Below are positions 1 to 12,430 of a stretch of 64,000 bases of DNA, piece by piece; position 1 is the first letter of the stretch, and each line of letters starts with the position of its first letter. Made by a program: the position numbers and the translations under genes. Origin of the DNA: Amblyornis subalaris (Eukaryota > Chordata > Aves > Passeriformes > Ptilonorhynchidae); the NCBI GenBank assembly GCA_018881555.1, contig JACAXG010000233.1:710787-774786 (forward strand). Reading direction: 5' to 3'. The notes under the pieces were generated by a model. It searched no databases. It saw only the letters and a program-made list of their open reading frames with translations, and had not been told where the DNA came from.

Positions 1-96
1 GCTGCAATGGCACAGCAGAGCCTGGTAGGGCCATTGTGGGCTGACTTTTTAATCTCACAATATATTAGGCTGCTTAAGGCACTTTCTGGACAACTT

Positions 97-150
97 AGAA
101 TCACAAAATCATTTCGATTGGAAAAGACCTCCAGGATTACAAAGTCCAGC
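97..150 (-). repeat. CR1 3'-end fragment, degenerate
   Basis: The run agaatcacaaaatcattt followed by ggaaaagacctcc resembles the reverse complement of a CR1 3' end (tail octamer, then the pyrimidine-rich 'ggtcttttcc' block). It decays after about 50 bp. It is old or heavily truncated, and a chance match cannot be fully excluded. Confidence 0.5.
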
Positions 151-846
151 TGTAAGATCACTGAATCACATCATCCCATCACATCATCACAGTTACCACA
201 CCCTGGGCTGTGCACCATTATGCAGTGAAGTATTTTCTATGCAAACCCTGTGCTAAAAGGTGGTTGAGGTTATATTTTCTATGGGCTTCAGAGTTGACCA
301 GTGATGCAGTTTGTTGGAGGTGAACTACTCTAATGAATTTATTTTGCTTTCCATTATGAGTGGGAGGATATCCTGTGTATAGGCATAAGCAATATAGCTC
401 TTACTCGGGCGCATTCAGGGTTGTTTAATATGAATTTTAAATGTTTTATTGCTTACTCTGTAGTTACTTCATGGAAGTGACTGCAGTTTTTCGTGGAAAA
501 GCTGACCAGGTCTTAATTGAGTAACTCTGTTGTGAGTTCTAGTTCCTCTGCACCATGTTTGAGGAACTAGAATTAAATACAGGAATATTTTACAGCAACA
601 GAGAAATACTCTACCACTGAAATCCCAGGCTGCAAGAAGAGCTCACACTGATCAGTAATTGTGTGAATTTTTTCCCTTAATTCAAGTGTCAATTTTCATT
701 AAAAGGCAGTTAAATTTTGGGAACACTCTCAGGTTTTTTTAAAGGTGACCCTTGTAAACCAGGACCAATCTTCTGCATTTATAATTTTTGGACATGTTGA
801 GAGTGGGATAAAACTTTTCTTAAGATGATATTGAGCCAAAAAAACA

Positions 847-865
847 GGGGGGGGCAGGCAGGGGG
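847..865 (+). repeat. G-rich tract
   Basis: A run of eight G (847-854) is followed by a run of five G (861-865) after a six-base linker. This is simple sequence with at most weak G-quadruplex potential. Confidence 0.8.
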
Positions 866-1791
866 ACACATACCCAAAAGAAGCCTGAATTCTTGTGTCT
901 AATGTGTGAAAGTTGGCAAGTTCCCTGTGCAGCAGTGACAGAACCAGTGTGTGGGCAACCAGGGCAAATAGATCCCTCTGTTTCTTGAAACTGTTGTTTT
1001 ATGTCAAACTGCTCCATTGCTTTCTTGGCATCTCCCATTGACTCTTGGCACAAAAGCCAGGGATGTTAAACCATGAATTAGCGTTCTTAAAGGAAAATAC
1101 CTCTTTTTTCTGTTTTGTCTCCCTCTACCCTTGTCTTTCAGTTATACCTGCCGCCACTTGCGGAGATATGTGTATGTCTTGGACAAACTGTATTTCCCCC
1201 ACTCCCACTGCTCTACGCTGCAGCATTGCTTCTCGACCCTCAGTGACAATGGAGAGGAACTCTTGTCTTTAACTTGTTCTCACATTCTCAGATCCTATGC
1301 TTCCAGGTTATTAACCTCTGCTCTCCATTTACTGCATGCTGCATGCCCTGTGACTGATCTATGCATGTTTTCAGTTAACCAATGAATAATTTTAATTTCT
1401 AAGGGGATGGTTTGTGTCTTTATGGCATCCTTGATGTAAATTCTAAAAAGTGTGTTAGAAATGGGGGTCTAATAATGGCTTGGTTCTGTCTTTTTAAATT
1501 TAGAATACATATTCTATGGCCTTTGGAAGCTTTAAATGCTTTTTATGTTAAAGTATTTTAATCCTTTTCCAAACCTTTGACATAAGACCATGAGCTGTGA
1601 TTCACAAAACTTCCATACAGTTGCGCAGTTGATTTGGAATTAGTGCAGAGATTTAAGTTGTCTTACATGCAAGTGTCTAATACTTCCTTGACCCGCGTTG
1701 TTTTATTTGTAATATTGTCTATGTAAATTGCTTTTCGAGAATGGAAATGATACAGCTTTTCCCTCAAGTTCGGTAAATTCTCATGGCAATT

Positions 1792-2080
1792 AATCACAGA
1801 ATTGTTTATGATGGAAAAGCCCTCCAACAGCACTGAGTCCAACCATTTCCCAGCCACTGCCAAGTCCACCCCTAACCCATGTCACCAGGTGCCACAGCCA
1901 CTGGCTTTTAAATCCCTCCAGGGATGGGGACTCCACCATTGCCCTGGGCAGCCTGTGCCAGTGTCTGGCCACCCTTTGGGTGAAGGAATTTTTCCCAATA
2001 TCCAACCTAAATCTCCCCTGACACAACTTGAGTTCATTTTCTCTTGTTCTGTTGGTTGTTATTTGAGAGAAGAGACTGAC
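1792..2080 (-). repeat. CR1 subfamily B, 5'-truncated, minus strand
   Basis: On the minus strand this is a CR1 3' end. Landmarks in plus-strand order are the tail (aatcacaga), 'ccaaccatttcccagccact', 'cttttaaatccctccaggga' and 'cccctgacacaacttgag'. The C-terminal ORF2 frame is readable on the minus strand over much of 1790-2119. The copy is moderately diverged, with substitutions throughout. Confidence 0.88.
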
Positions 2081-3670
2081 AATTAAGAAGGATCTCTCTA
2101 TTTTGATATGCCTGATCATTTTTGATTATACAGAATAAGAATGATGAGAATCTATCGGCACCAAATGACAACATAGAATACTTGTTTGTGATACAGAATT
2201 ATAGATGCTTTACAGAAACTGTAATAAGGGTGAATTTAAAAACAAGTCCTACTTGCCATACCCAAAGGATTTCTCTTAGCTGTTTCCTCCAAGTAAAAAT
2301 TTAAGTTGTACTATTTCATTGTTGAGGGTGCAGATAATTAAATATATTAACCCAGATCCTAGAAGCTTTAGGAAAACAAGGAAAAAATTGCGTGACAAAA
2401 TTGATCAGAACATGGCAAACATCCAGGGTGGAAATGGAGCTTCCCAGCTAAGCCAGCATACAATAGCAAGAGACCACACAGTAAACATAAGTAAAACCAG
2501 CTTGATTGTCAAGGGAAGAAAATACTGCATACAAGCTGAAATAGCTCTTTTTGTACAAAAGAAAAAATTTTATAGTAGTACATAATGATGGAGAATTACT
2601 CTGAAGATCTAACAGGAGATGAAAATCTAGCTGTCCCAGGGGCATTCTCCAGATTAATTTGGAACAGGGATATGGTATTAAAGTAGTCAAAAGCCTACTA
2701 TTTCAAAGGCTTATCTAAAAATGAATACTAATAATGAGGGCAGTCCACACCAAAATCTTCTTTGAGATGTAATGTTTACATGTAGGAATGATATCCTGAA
2801 AATGTAAAAGAAATAGCGTAATTCTTCCAGCTCGTTTCCGTGGAATTTTGGTAATTCTGTACAGTGACAGCACTACACGTTAAGTAGACAAAATCATCCT
2901 TTGGAGACTTAGTGCTACTCCATGGATATTGCATCTTTCAGGTGGTTTAGGGATGAAAATAAGCACTGATAACGCTATATGCATTTTCATGTAATAAGCT
3001 GGTGAATCTAGTTATTCCCCATACCAAAACTGATGGAGAAATGCTTTACTGTTACCACTTCCTGAAATGGGACTTATGCATCCGTTGAGATATATTAGAA
3101 TGTATCAATCTATGAGACTGTAAAATCTCAGATTTTCATTGCAGGTTATCCTTTTCTGAGATAGGAGGAAAACAGAGGATTTGAAATAGAAATTGCTGCT
3201 GGAAAAATATAGAGGTAGCAGTTTTTAATGGCCAGTTCTCTGTTGTTGTTCAGAAGGATTAGATAAGTGTATGCTCAGGAAACTTGTCTGTCTGGGTCTG
3301 TAAATAGCATCAAATACAACAGCATAACAGCATAAGTGTTTCAAAAATTTTTTGTGTGAATCCATGCATCCATCCGTTAAGTACTGTGACTTTTTATATT
3401 GTGATCAGCCTGCTCAGTGAAGAGATGGAATTTATAAATTACTAAAGGCAGAGGATAATTAATTATGGTGATTTATAAATCACCACCCTCCCACCCAGTG
3501 CTCCTGGCAAAGAATATGAAACTTAGCCCTGAGCAGCAGGTCTCTAACGCTTCTCTGATACCCCCAGATGGTGTTGCCTGTCTTTGTACATACCAAAGAA
3601 TTAATTTTTTATTACTATTTTGGTATAATTTGTGTGCAAATATATTAATGTGGATGAAACATGTTCAAAA

Positions 3671-4235
3671 GCAGCGTGGGCAGCAGGAGAGGGGGGATTC
3701 TGCCCCTCTGCCCTGCTCAGGTGAGACCCCTGCAGAGACCTGCAGAGCTGCTCCAGCCCTGGGGAACAACAGCAGAAGGACGTGGAGCTGCTGGAGCCAG
3801 TCCAGAGGAGGCCACGGAGATGCTGCCAGGGCTGGAGCCCCTCTGCTCTGGAGCCAGGCTGGGAGAGCTGGGGCTGTTCACCTGCAGAAGAGAAGGCTCC
3901 AGGGAGACCTCAGAGCCCCTGCCAGTGCCTGGAGGGGCTCCAGGAGAGCTGGAGAGGGACTTGGGACAAGGGATGGAGTAATAGGACAAGGGGGAATGGC
4001 TTCCCAGTGCCAGAGGGCAGGGTTAGATGGGATACTGGGAAGGAATTCCTGGCTCTGAGGGTGGTGAGGCTTGGGGACAGGTTTCCCAGAGCAGCTGTGG
4101 CTGGAAGTGTCCAAGGGCAGATTGGACGGGGCTTGGGGCTACCTGGGCTAGTGGAAGGTGTCCCTGCCCATGGCAGGGGTGTGGAAATACATGGTCCTTA
4201 AGATCCTTCCCACCCAAAGTAGTCTGTGTTTCTAA
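3671..4235 (+). repeat. CR1 subfamily A, 5'-truncated, about 565 bp
   Basis: The plus strand reads from the C-terminal part of ORF2 to the 3' end. Landmarks are 'cagaaggacgtggagctgct' (protein KDVELL), 'gacaagggggaatggcttcc' (DKGEW region), 'ctgcccatggcaggg' and the terminal 'gatccttcccacccaaa'. The tail octamer is degraded to tctgtgtttctaag. The copy includes a run matching CR1 ORF2 C-terminal protein but is broken across frames, so it is not functional. Confidence 0.93.
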
Positions 4236-5770
4236 GGTTTTCAAGGTACCATGGGTGTGTGTAAGATCCTGGTGGTGACATGTCACACGGGCACACCACA
4301 TCCCACACTTACTGAACAAACAACACTGATTGAAGGGGGGAGGAAGGAATGCAAAATAGCACGTATTTTGCTATCCCATGGGGAGTAAGCCTATAGCACC
4401 AGTTCTCCAGGCAGCTTTCACTGGGATTTAGTGCCACTGTTGCTTTCAGTCTCTTTTCCAAATTCTAGAAACATAGTAGATACAATACCTGTTTTATTAA
4501 GCACAGCATTAGCATAGCATAAATATCGAGCCTGGGATTGTAATGTGAAATATCTAATATCTAATAATTCTGTGGTGACTCTGCTATATATTGATCACTG
4601 CAGTAACTGTGCTTTGTGGTGTGAGGTATGTTCTGCTACTCTTACCATTGTGGTTTCCTTTTGCATTGCATGTTCACTGTGTGATGTTTTAATGCTTGTG
4701 TGTGTTCCCTTTTTGTTTTAAACCTCTTTGGGTTGCAGTCAAGCTCAGGAAAATTGCTTTTGAAGACAGACTGGCTTAGTGCATATACTAGCAAAGAAGC
4801 AGCTAACAAGCAATGATTAGTTCTGGGATGCTGAACAAATTATGGACAGTCTTAGTTTCACAGCGAGCTTGACATTGTGTGTGAAAGCAGGAAATATGGT
4901 TTTGCTGAGCCTTGTAAATTGGGTGAATATGTTCTTGAAGCAGTAGAGGTAAAATTGATTATGGATTAATTTGAATTGATTTTTTTTTTTGCCCAGATAA
5001 AAAAAGACCAAGAAACACGATGTCAAATTGACATTCAATTTACTCATTTTGCATGTCTTTTATTACTTAATGCTAGGTTTGTTTAAACAGCAAAATGTAT
5101 TTAATGAGATTATAATGCTGCCTTTCATAAGTGTTCTGGCACACTGTCTGAAGTGTATGGAGGATCAGCTTTGCAGCCGTCCTTCTCCCATGCCATCAGA
5201 GTCAATGGAATTATGCAATTACATTCATTTAGGAATGTGCCGCCTTAGCAGGATCAGGGCCTTGGAGGTTAGCTCTGAGAAATGCTGCTACTTACCAGAG
5301 ATGGCTCTGTTGCTGCAGTGTGATGCTGAAGTGCTGCTTAAAGGCAACTTGAATTCATTATCCAGTTGCCAACTCCTTTTTCCGGGGAGTGTAAGCTGTG
5401 CTGGGACATAGGGCCTGGGTCCCAGTCCTTTGTCCTGGTATGGGTTACTGACCTGACACTGCAGGAAAGGTGTCAAGATATCGTCCTCAAAAACAGCTAA
5501 AACATTTGCAACTCTAGCACATTTTCTTTGACTCTAATCTGTGAAGGGAAGGTGGGGAAAAACATGAGGCAAATACATTTATTATTGAACCTTAAATGGT
5601 TTTTGCATGGATTAATGCTATGTGAGATGTACATCAATTAGTGTTCTTTTTCTCTGATAATCTTGAGCATTGGTTGGCATTGAGTTTTTAGGCAGTTCAT
5701 ATAAAAAACTCACTTGTTCTAACTAAGTTAGAGCAAGTAAAATAGTCAGTACATCAGCCTTGCTTAAAGT

Positions 5771-5900
5771 CATAAAACAGTTTGGGTTGGAAGAGACCTT
5801 AAAGATCATCTTATTCCACCCCGTGCCATGGGCTGGTGCACCTTCCACTATCCCAGGTTGCTCCAAGCTCCGTCCAGCCTGGCCTTGGACACTTCCACAG
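5771..5900 (-). repeat. CR1 subfamily A 3' tip, minus strand
   Basis: It begins cataaaacagtttgggttgg and continues through the 'gccatgggctggtgcacctt' and 'ggccttggacacttccac' landmarks, about 130 bp in all. It is strongly 5'-truncated. No coding remains. Confidence 0.9.
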
Positions 5901-7117
5901 TGATCCTTACTTCGCTCTGAGCTTAACCTGTCAGAAGTTTTATGAATAGCCCCACATTTGTCATAGGATTAGGGCCAGCATGATGATGATGGCAGAATCT
6001 GGATCTGTCACAGGCAAGAAACAGCTTCACTTCATTTATCACTAAATCAAACTGTTTTTGAAAAGGTAGATAGTGTAGTTTAAAATATTTTGCCCCAAAG
6101 AAAAATTTATTTCTCCAATAGACGTAAAAATCTTGGTTGATTTAAGCACTTTTAAAGAATAAACAAACTTTGTGGACTTTTTTTTTCTGCAGTACTGACT
6201 GGAAATATTTTTTCTGCAGGATGTCTTAGTAAGATTCTGCACTTTGCCTCCAATACTGGCATCTGACCAGTGACCTGTGGGTCTTTTTCCTTCCGTTTTT
6301 CCTTTCTGCTCCCCCAACACGATTCAGTGATCTCTGCTCAGCATCCTGCCAAGCTGAGAGGCTGATGGGAGCAGGACTGGTAGCCATTCAGGGACTGCAA
6401 TATCATTGCATTATCAGAGAGTATCATTATGAGCTGGTTGCGACATTATTCTTGTTATTGAGACATATGGCATCATTTCTCCAACCTTTCATGTCACAGT
6501 TGGAGACTGTACATTTTTGTGACGACGAACACATTTTTTTGTCTTAATGGGATAACCTGTGCCACTGACAAATTCTAGCTGCTGCCATTGCCAGTGTTTA
6601 AACCAAAGACTCAAAGGTGGTCTTTTTCCTACCGGGTTTAATTTATGCGTAATTTTATTTTACTTTTTCTTTTCAATGCCAGCCCAGAGCTGTGAGTTGC
6701 TGTCATTGTCATTGATTTCAGTGGTTATGGTTTATTTTAAACCTTAGTCTTGGTCCGACCATGGAACAGCTGACAGAATTTAATTAAGTCACTTAAGAAG
6801 TAAATAGAAGTGAGAATAAGTGAAAATTGACAAAGGAAAAAGAGACAATCGAACTGCATTAATATTTCTTCAAGGATTCGGGCTGGTTTGTTAAGACCCA
6901 TGTACTGAAATTTCTGTACAGCGTCCTGTAAATTTCTGTGGAAACTCTGTTCTCTGAGCTTCCATGCAAGATGATTAGTGGGGACTCAGTTTCTGAGTTG
7001 GGGGCACAGGTCAAGAGATTGAGGCTTTTTTTTTGGCTGCTGCAATGGTGTGGAACCACATTTCCCTGAAATCCAGCTCATTTAATCATTTTTCTTTGCA
7101 GAAAAAATAGAATTTAG

Positions 7118-7130
7118 AAAAAAAAAAAAA
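7118..7130 (+). repeat. Poly-A tract (A13)
   Basis: Thirteen consecutive A. No adjoining retrocopy or LINE with its 3' end here is recognisable, so this is probably simple sequence. Confidence 0.85.
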
Positions 7131-7777
7131 GGTCAGAGGTTTGTTGAATTAATATCATTTAATATTTTATTGCTTTATGATTGTGATTTTTAGTCAGCTG
7201 CTCATAATTTTATTGAAGGTTTGGAGTTGTTTATTATGGAAGGATCACTTGACACTCAACATCGAGTGACTTGGCAGAGCAGAATTGTTTGTAAATAATT
7301 CTGTTACAGATTATTTATCTTTGTACTGCACAGCATAATGATCAAGAAACCAGTGAGATATAAAATCAATGCTGTGAGTATTCAATGGGTGAAGAACTGC
7401 CTGGCTTGCAGGTCTCAAATACAGTTTAACTGGATGCTTATCAAGTGGGTGCATGTCTAGTGGAAACCCTCTGCATTGATTTGTTAAGTCCTGCCCTCTT
7501 TAAAATAAACCATCAAGAATTTAGGGAAGATGTGATCAGTGAAGGGGAGAGATTGCTGATATAAAAATGTAATTGTCTAAGCTTGATGAAAGCAAGGTGT
7601 ATTTTCATAAAGCTGGTAGAATTTCGTGCACATAGATCATGCTATGAGATAAAAGGTCCAGGTTGACTTTGAAAGAAATCAGAACCACTCTATGGCATTT
7701 TTATGAGTTTTCCTTGAATTATTTGAAAGATTAAAGGTAAATAAATGTTTCAATAAGGAGCTCTTTAATAAGCTATG

Positions 7778-8034
7778 TCAGGGGAGAGTTAGGTTGGATG
7801 TCAGGGGAGAGTTAGGTTGGATATCAGGGAAAGGTTCTTCCCCCAGAGGATATTTGGGCCCTGAACAGGCTTCCCAGGGAATGGTCATGGCCCCAAGGCT
7901 GCTAGAGCTCCAGGAGCGTTTGGACAACACTCTCAGGCACAGGGTGGGATTGCTGGGGTGTCTGTGCAGGACCAAGGGTTGGACTGGATGATCCTTGTGG
8001 GTCCTTCCAGCTCAGGACATTCTGTGATTCTATG
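7778..8034 (+). repeat. CR1 3' end, third subfamily, with internal tandem duplication
   Basis: This plus-strand CR1 3' end has the landmarks 'ggccccaaggctgctagagc', 'gtctgtgcaggaccaag' and 'gatccttgtgggtccttcca', with the tail tctgtgattctatg. It differs from subfamilies A and B and matches a CR1 type with a short 'stronger' 3' region that I know from birds. Its first 46 bp consist of two near-identical 23-bp units (7778-7800 and 7801-7823) differing only at the last base. Confidence 0.88.
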
Positions 8035-8094
8035 CAAAAGTACAATGCACTCCAGTAGCTGGAAATTGAAGCAAACCCAGCTGATCCATCCCAT

Positions 8095-8297
8095 GGTGGA
8101 TGAGTCACTGGAATAGTTTAACAAGGGCTCTGGATTTCCCTAGATTGGAATTTTTAAATGAGATTGGATGCTCTCCTGAAAGATATGTCCTAGTCCAGCC
8201 AAAGCTATTGACTTGAAGGAGGAAGTAGCTGAGGGAATTCCTATGGCTTGTGTCAGATGACCTGATCAAAGTGGCTTCTTTTGGCAGAAAAAATGGA
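8095..8297 (+). repeat. Ancient CR1 (turtle-like/L3-like) remnant
   Basis: The segments 'tttttaaatgagattggatg', 'gctctcctgaaagatatg', 'ctagtccagccaaagctatt' and 'aattcctatggcttgtgt' follow, in order, the 3' region of old CR1 elements common in turtles and crocodilians. About 200 bp is recognisable and it is strongly diverged. It abuts the younger CR1 that ends at 8034. The assignment is from memory of the consensus. Confidence 0.6.
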
Positions 8298-11200
8298 AGT
8301 TACAGGCAGATTGCTATGCAGGATTTTATTGATTTGTTTGCATTACAGCTTTCTTTAAAAGGCTGCATTTTGATTTGGAATTTTCCCATCAAAAATGTTA
8401 TCTTCTCGGGTTCCCCAGGTGATTTGACCCAAATAGTACAAAACAGCACAAGTTGCCAAAACCCTGCATTCTCATGTACAAAAAATGAAATTGAAGGGGG
8501 AAGAATTGCAAGAGTGATGTTCTTTCTCTATAATAATCTCTATTCCTCCCACCCTGGTAAAAATCTATCACAGGCATGTTCTAGATGCCTTCTACCATGT
8601 TAGCATGTAAAGCTAAAACACATCTCGATCAGTTGGAATTATTTTTAATTGGATGCTTATGAGCCCACATTCCCAGGAGATGAAACTGGAACAAAATTAC
8701 TTTCACACATTTCCATTGTAGCGGCACGTTCAGAGTCCAGGGGTTTTGCGTTCATACGTAATGTCTGGCATTTAATCAGCATTGGGAGGGTGTCTTATTC
8801 TTTGTAAGTATGTAAATAAGCTATTGTTTTGGGAGTAAAAGGAGGAAAATGCCATAGCTTGCCTGAAGAGTTCAGGAGAACGCTAACAAAATGCGTGTAA
8901 CAGCTTATAGCTGAAAGGAGAGAGGATTTATGCTCATGGCAGCCAGTTTTCTGCATAGACCGAAAAACCTTGCTGAGGTCCAGCCCCTCTGTAGTATCTG
9001 CTGACCTCCCTGGGTGCAGGACATCACCTCTCCAGCAGCTTCCTTAAGTCACTGCCACTGGGAGCAGGGAGTGCCCTGCAGGTATTCTTGGCTTTGTCCG
9101 TCTAGGTGATGCACTGGTGTCTCTTTTGATTTCCCAAACAGCACTGCATGAACTTGGCCTAGCAAAGGCAACTTAGTAAAATGTGTAATTATTGCCTAAA
9201 TATGGAAAATTATTCACTTAGAAAATGACAAACATATATTACTGATTCAAAACACCTTCCAATTTGTCAAATTAAAGAAAGTATTGACTGCAGCTAGAGT
9301 TGTCACAATTGATAAATTTGATTAAGATATTCCAATCAGAACACCCGAAGCATCAAAATATATATTATTTTTCCCCCTTTTAAGTAGTAAGAGTATCTAC
9401 ATCTTTATATCAATTGAGAATTAAATGTTTAAGCCATGTACATGGATCTCTTGGGAAAGATCTGGGTGTTTACCTGAAACCGGGCAGTACTCTTAGTACT
9501 AAAATATTTCAAAGGATTTTGCAAACTTTGAGTAACAAATGATTCACAAGTACCCTGGAAGAACAGTGGAGCAAACATCTTTGCAGATGTCTCTTGGAGA
9601 CAGAGATGATGAGCTTAAGAGATTCAAACCATGCATATGAGCAGTGATGATGAATGAAATTCTAAATTTTGGTCGAGGACTCTGAAGAACAGAAGCAGCA
9701 AGAGAGGAATTTTGTTAATGTTGAGGACAAGAGGTTTAAAGTTTTAGGCTTTTAAGGCTGGATGCAAAGTGTCCCACTTCATAATATAACATTTGAGTTC
9801 AGCAGTAATTTTTAATCAATAGCCCCGAGCATCAGTAGCGCAGTTAAAAATGAGAGAGAGAACCTCACAACATACTCGTAGCTTCGTAGGTGGCTTTCAC
9901 TGGAAATGTAATTTGGTTAGTGGGATGTTGTACATAAGAAGGATAGCTGAGTGGTCTGCTGATTTGGGGTTGGTATGTTAGTTTAAAAGTGATGAGTCCA
10001 GGAGATAAACCTTATATAGTAAAACCCGGTTTTTTTTCCCAGTAATTCCAGAGTGTCTCAAAGCAGATGTTGTGATACGTATTGCAGAGATGTTCTGCAA
10101 AGGAGCCACAGGACAGAACTGCTTAGTGAAAATACCTGAGAGTTTCTGTTCTTCTGATTACTGCAGCTCTGGGTAGCACGAGTGTGGAAAATTTGATTTC
10201 CTTTAATTTAAAAAAAAATTTGTTGTTTAGTTTTTGGTTAACAATATAAGTGATGAGAGGCATCATCCTTCTGGTTCTTCTGAAGTAGTTCTGGGTAGTC
10301 TCTCAGCTGTCCAGCCGTTGAATTCAAATCAGTGATTCTCCATCAGAGAGGCTGGTGCCACCAGTGAGGGGTCATAAGCACATTACAGCAGAGGCAGAGC
10401 CCCCGAGCTGTTGGGTCCTGCAGACCTGGCCTGGCTCCCCACATGGCTGGAACAGGATGGGGAGGAAAGGAGCTGAGTGGAGGGAACAGGGAACATTGCT
10501 GACCTGCTTATTGAAGGTGCAGCTGCTGAAAAATTGGAAACGGGTGTCTAGGTCCATTCATACTGGCCTAAGTGACCCAAACCTTTCCAGATTTGCAGAA
10601 TTAATAACTCTGTAAGAATGATTCCTTCTGTTTTTTTCATTTCCGGCTCCTATTGAGAACATCTGACAACAAGAACTGTCGTGTCTTCTCACATTTTGGT
10701 ATCGCCCTTCCTCACCACAGTCTAGTGACCACGAAATGCAGAGGGAGGGTTGGGGGCAGGAATTAGTCAGCTTTTTATTCCAATCCTCCAAAGGGTTGAT
10801 TTAAGTTGTGTAAGGAGTTTTTGGATCCCCTCTGTACAGCAGGATGTAGGGGGTGAGAGCTGTGAGCTATTCTTAAGTGGTTTTGTTCTTTCGTGTTTGT
10901 AAGCTGAATTTATGAGAAAACATTGATGAGAATGCTCCCACTGCAGCAGCCACAGATCAGAAAAAGCAGTGGGAGAGGAAAATAAGAACAACCACAACTG
11001 GTTTCCAAAGATGACTAATCCTGCAGCCCCGGTGTAACCTCCAGGACAGTGATTAGCGTTTGGCTTTTATTCTGCTGGAAAAATTTTCTGGGGCGTCAGC
11101 TTAGCTGAAAACTGGTTCAATACATGTAACTAATGAAAGAATATTTTAAAGTTCCCATTTAATGTTCCTGCCTCGTGCCCTTGGTTACTTTAAACACTTC

Positions 11201-11766
11201 TATGTGCATAACGTGCAGTATCACATCTTGCCTATGTTCTGTATTTATAAATGAGGAAAGTGTAGTTACATATGTAAGATACGGTAAGGTACCTCTAAGG
11301 GAAGTGACGTGTCAGCAATAGTGTGATAGGGTTCTTGACTTCCAGTTGGTGAAAATTCAGACATTCCTCCTCAGTTTTGAAGAAGAGTTTTAAGGGAATT
11401 CAACGTAGATATTTTCCTTTTTACCAGAGTGCAAAAAAATGCAAGTCCTTGCTTTTACTGTGACATTCAGCAGCAAAAATTGAAAATTGATGATGATGAA
11501 AACCCTCAAACTAGTAAATAAAACCAGATCTTTCTGATGCTGCATTCTTGTAATTAATAAACCATCCTCTTGCTACTGTGGGATTTTACCCTGAAGTATA
11601 TTTTCTGTATTTCCCAGAGTGCTTTGTAGTGCAGTGGCTTTACAAGTTTCTGACTTGGTATTTATTCCCAGCAGGCAGTGTTTCCGTACATTTTCTTGTT
11701 TCTGAGTTGTGCTCAATGTTTCACCATGTTTGTGGTGATTTCAGGGAATCACCAAAGTGCCTGATT

Positions 11767-12010
11767 GGGAAGCACATCTGGAGATTGTCATGTCCCAGGC
11801 AGGGTCACCTAAAGCCATATGCCCAAGGCTACATCCGGTTGATGTTTAATATCTCCAGGAATGGTGACTCTACAAGCTCTCTGAGTAACTTGTGGTTTTT
11901 CTCTTATGGTTAAATCAAATTTCTTGTATTTCAATTTGGGCCCATTTCCTCTTGTCCTTTCTCTGGGCACCACTGAGTCTGGCTTCATCATCTCAACACC
12001 TTCCCATCAG
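11767..12010 (-). repeat. Older chicken-type CR1 3' region, minus strand
   Basis: Landmarks are 'gggaagcacatctggagatt', 'gatgtttaatatctccagga', 'gcccatttcctcttgtcctt' and 'tctgggcaccactgagtctg', ending at 'cccatcag'. This is the pattern of an older CR1 lineage than A and B and is about 20 percent diverged by eye. It stops precisely where the next younger CR1 tail begins, so it was probably the host of that insertion. Confidence 0.82.
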
Positions 12011-12430
12011 AATCACAGAATCACAGAATGGTTGGAAGTGATTTTTAAAAGCCATTCCACCCTCTGCCATGGGCAGGGACACCTTCCACTAGCCCAGGTT
12101 GCTCCAAACCCCATCCAGCCTGGCCTTGGACACTTCCAGGGATCCAGGGGCAGCCACAGCTTCTCTGGACAACTTGTGCCAGGGCCTTGCCTGCCTCACA
12201 GCTGGAAATTCCTTCTCAATATCCCATCTAACCCTGCCCTCTGGCACTGGAAAGCCATTCCCCCTTGTCCCAAGTCCCTCTGCAGCTCTCCTGGAGCCCC
12301 TTTAGGAACTGGCAGGGCCTCTCAGGTCTCCCTGGAGCCTTCTCTTCTGCAGGTGAACAGCCCCAGCTCTCCCAGCCTGGCTCCAGAGCAGAGGGGCTCC
12401 AGCCCTGGGAGCATCTCCATGGCCTCCTTC
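12011..12430 (-). repeat. CR1 subfamily A, minus strand, inserted in older CR1
   Basis: It begins with two tail octamers (aatcacagaatcacag), then 'ggttggaagtga'. It follows the subfamily A order through 'gccatgggcagggacacctt', 'ttccttctcaatatcccatc' and 'gcctggctccagagcagagg'. It breaks off at 'ggcctccttc', where the typical sequence would continue to the KDVELL coding block. Truncation is at the 5' side. Confidence 0.92.

Noticed and set aside
3465..4058. 197-codon plus-strand open frame that could be called a proline/arginine-rich protein
   Set aside because: Most of it lies in the CR1 copy at 3671-4235 in a non-coding frame of that element.
5028..5411. 127-codon plus-strand open frame
   Set aside because: No domain and no repeats, and its composition follows the local base composition.
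7118..7130. Poly-A tract as the tail of a processed pseudogene
   Set aside because: The upstream sequence does not resemble any spliced coding sequence, and there are no target-site duplications I can see.
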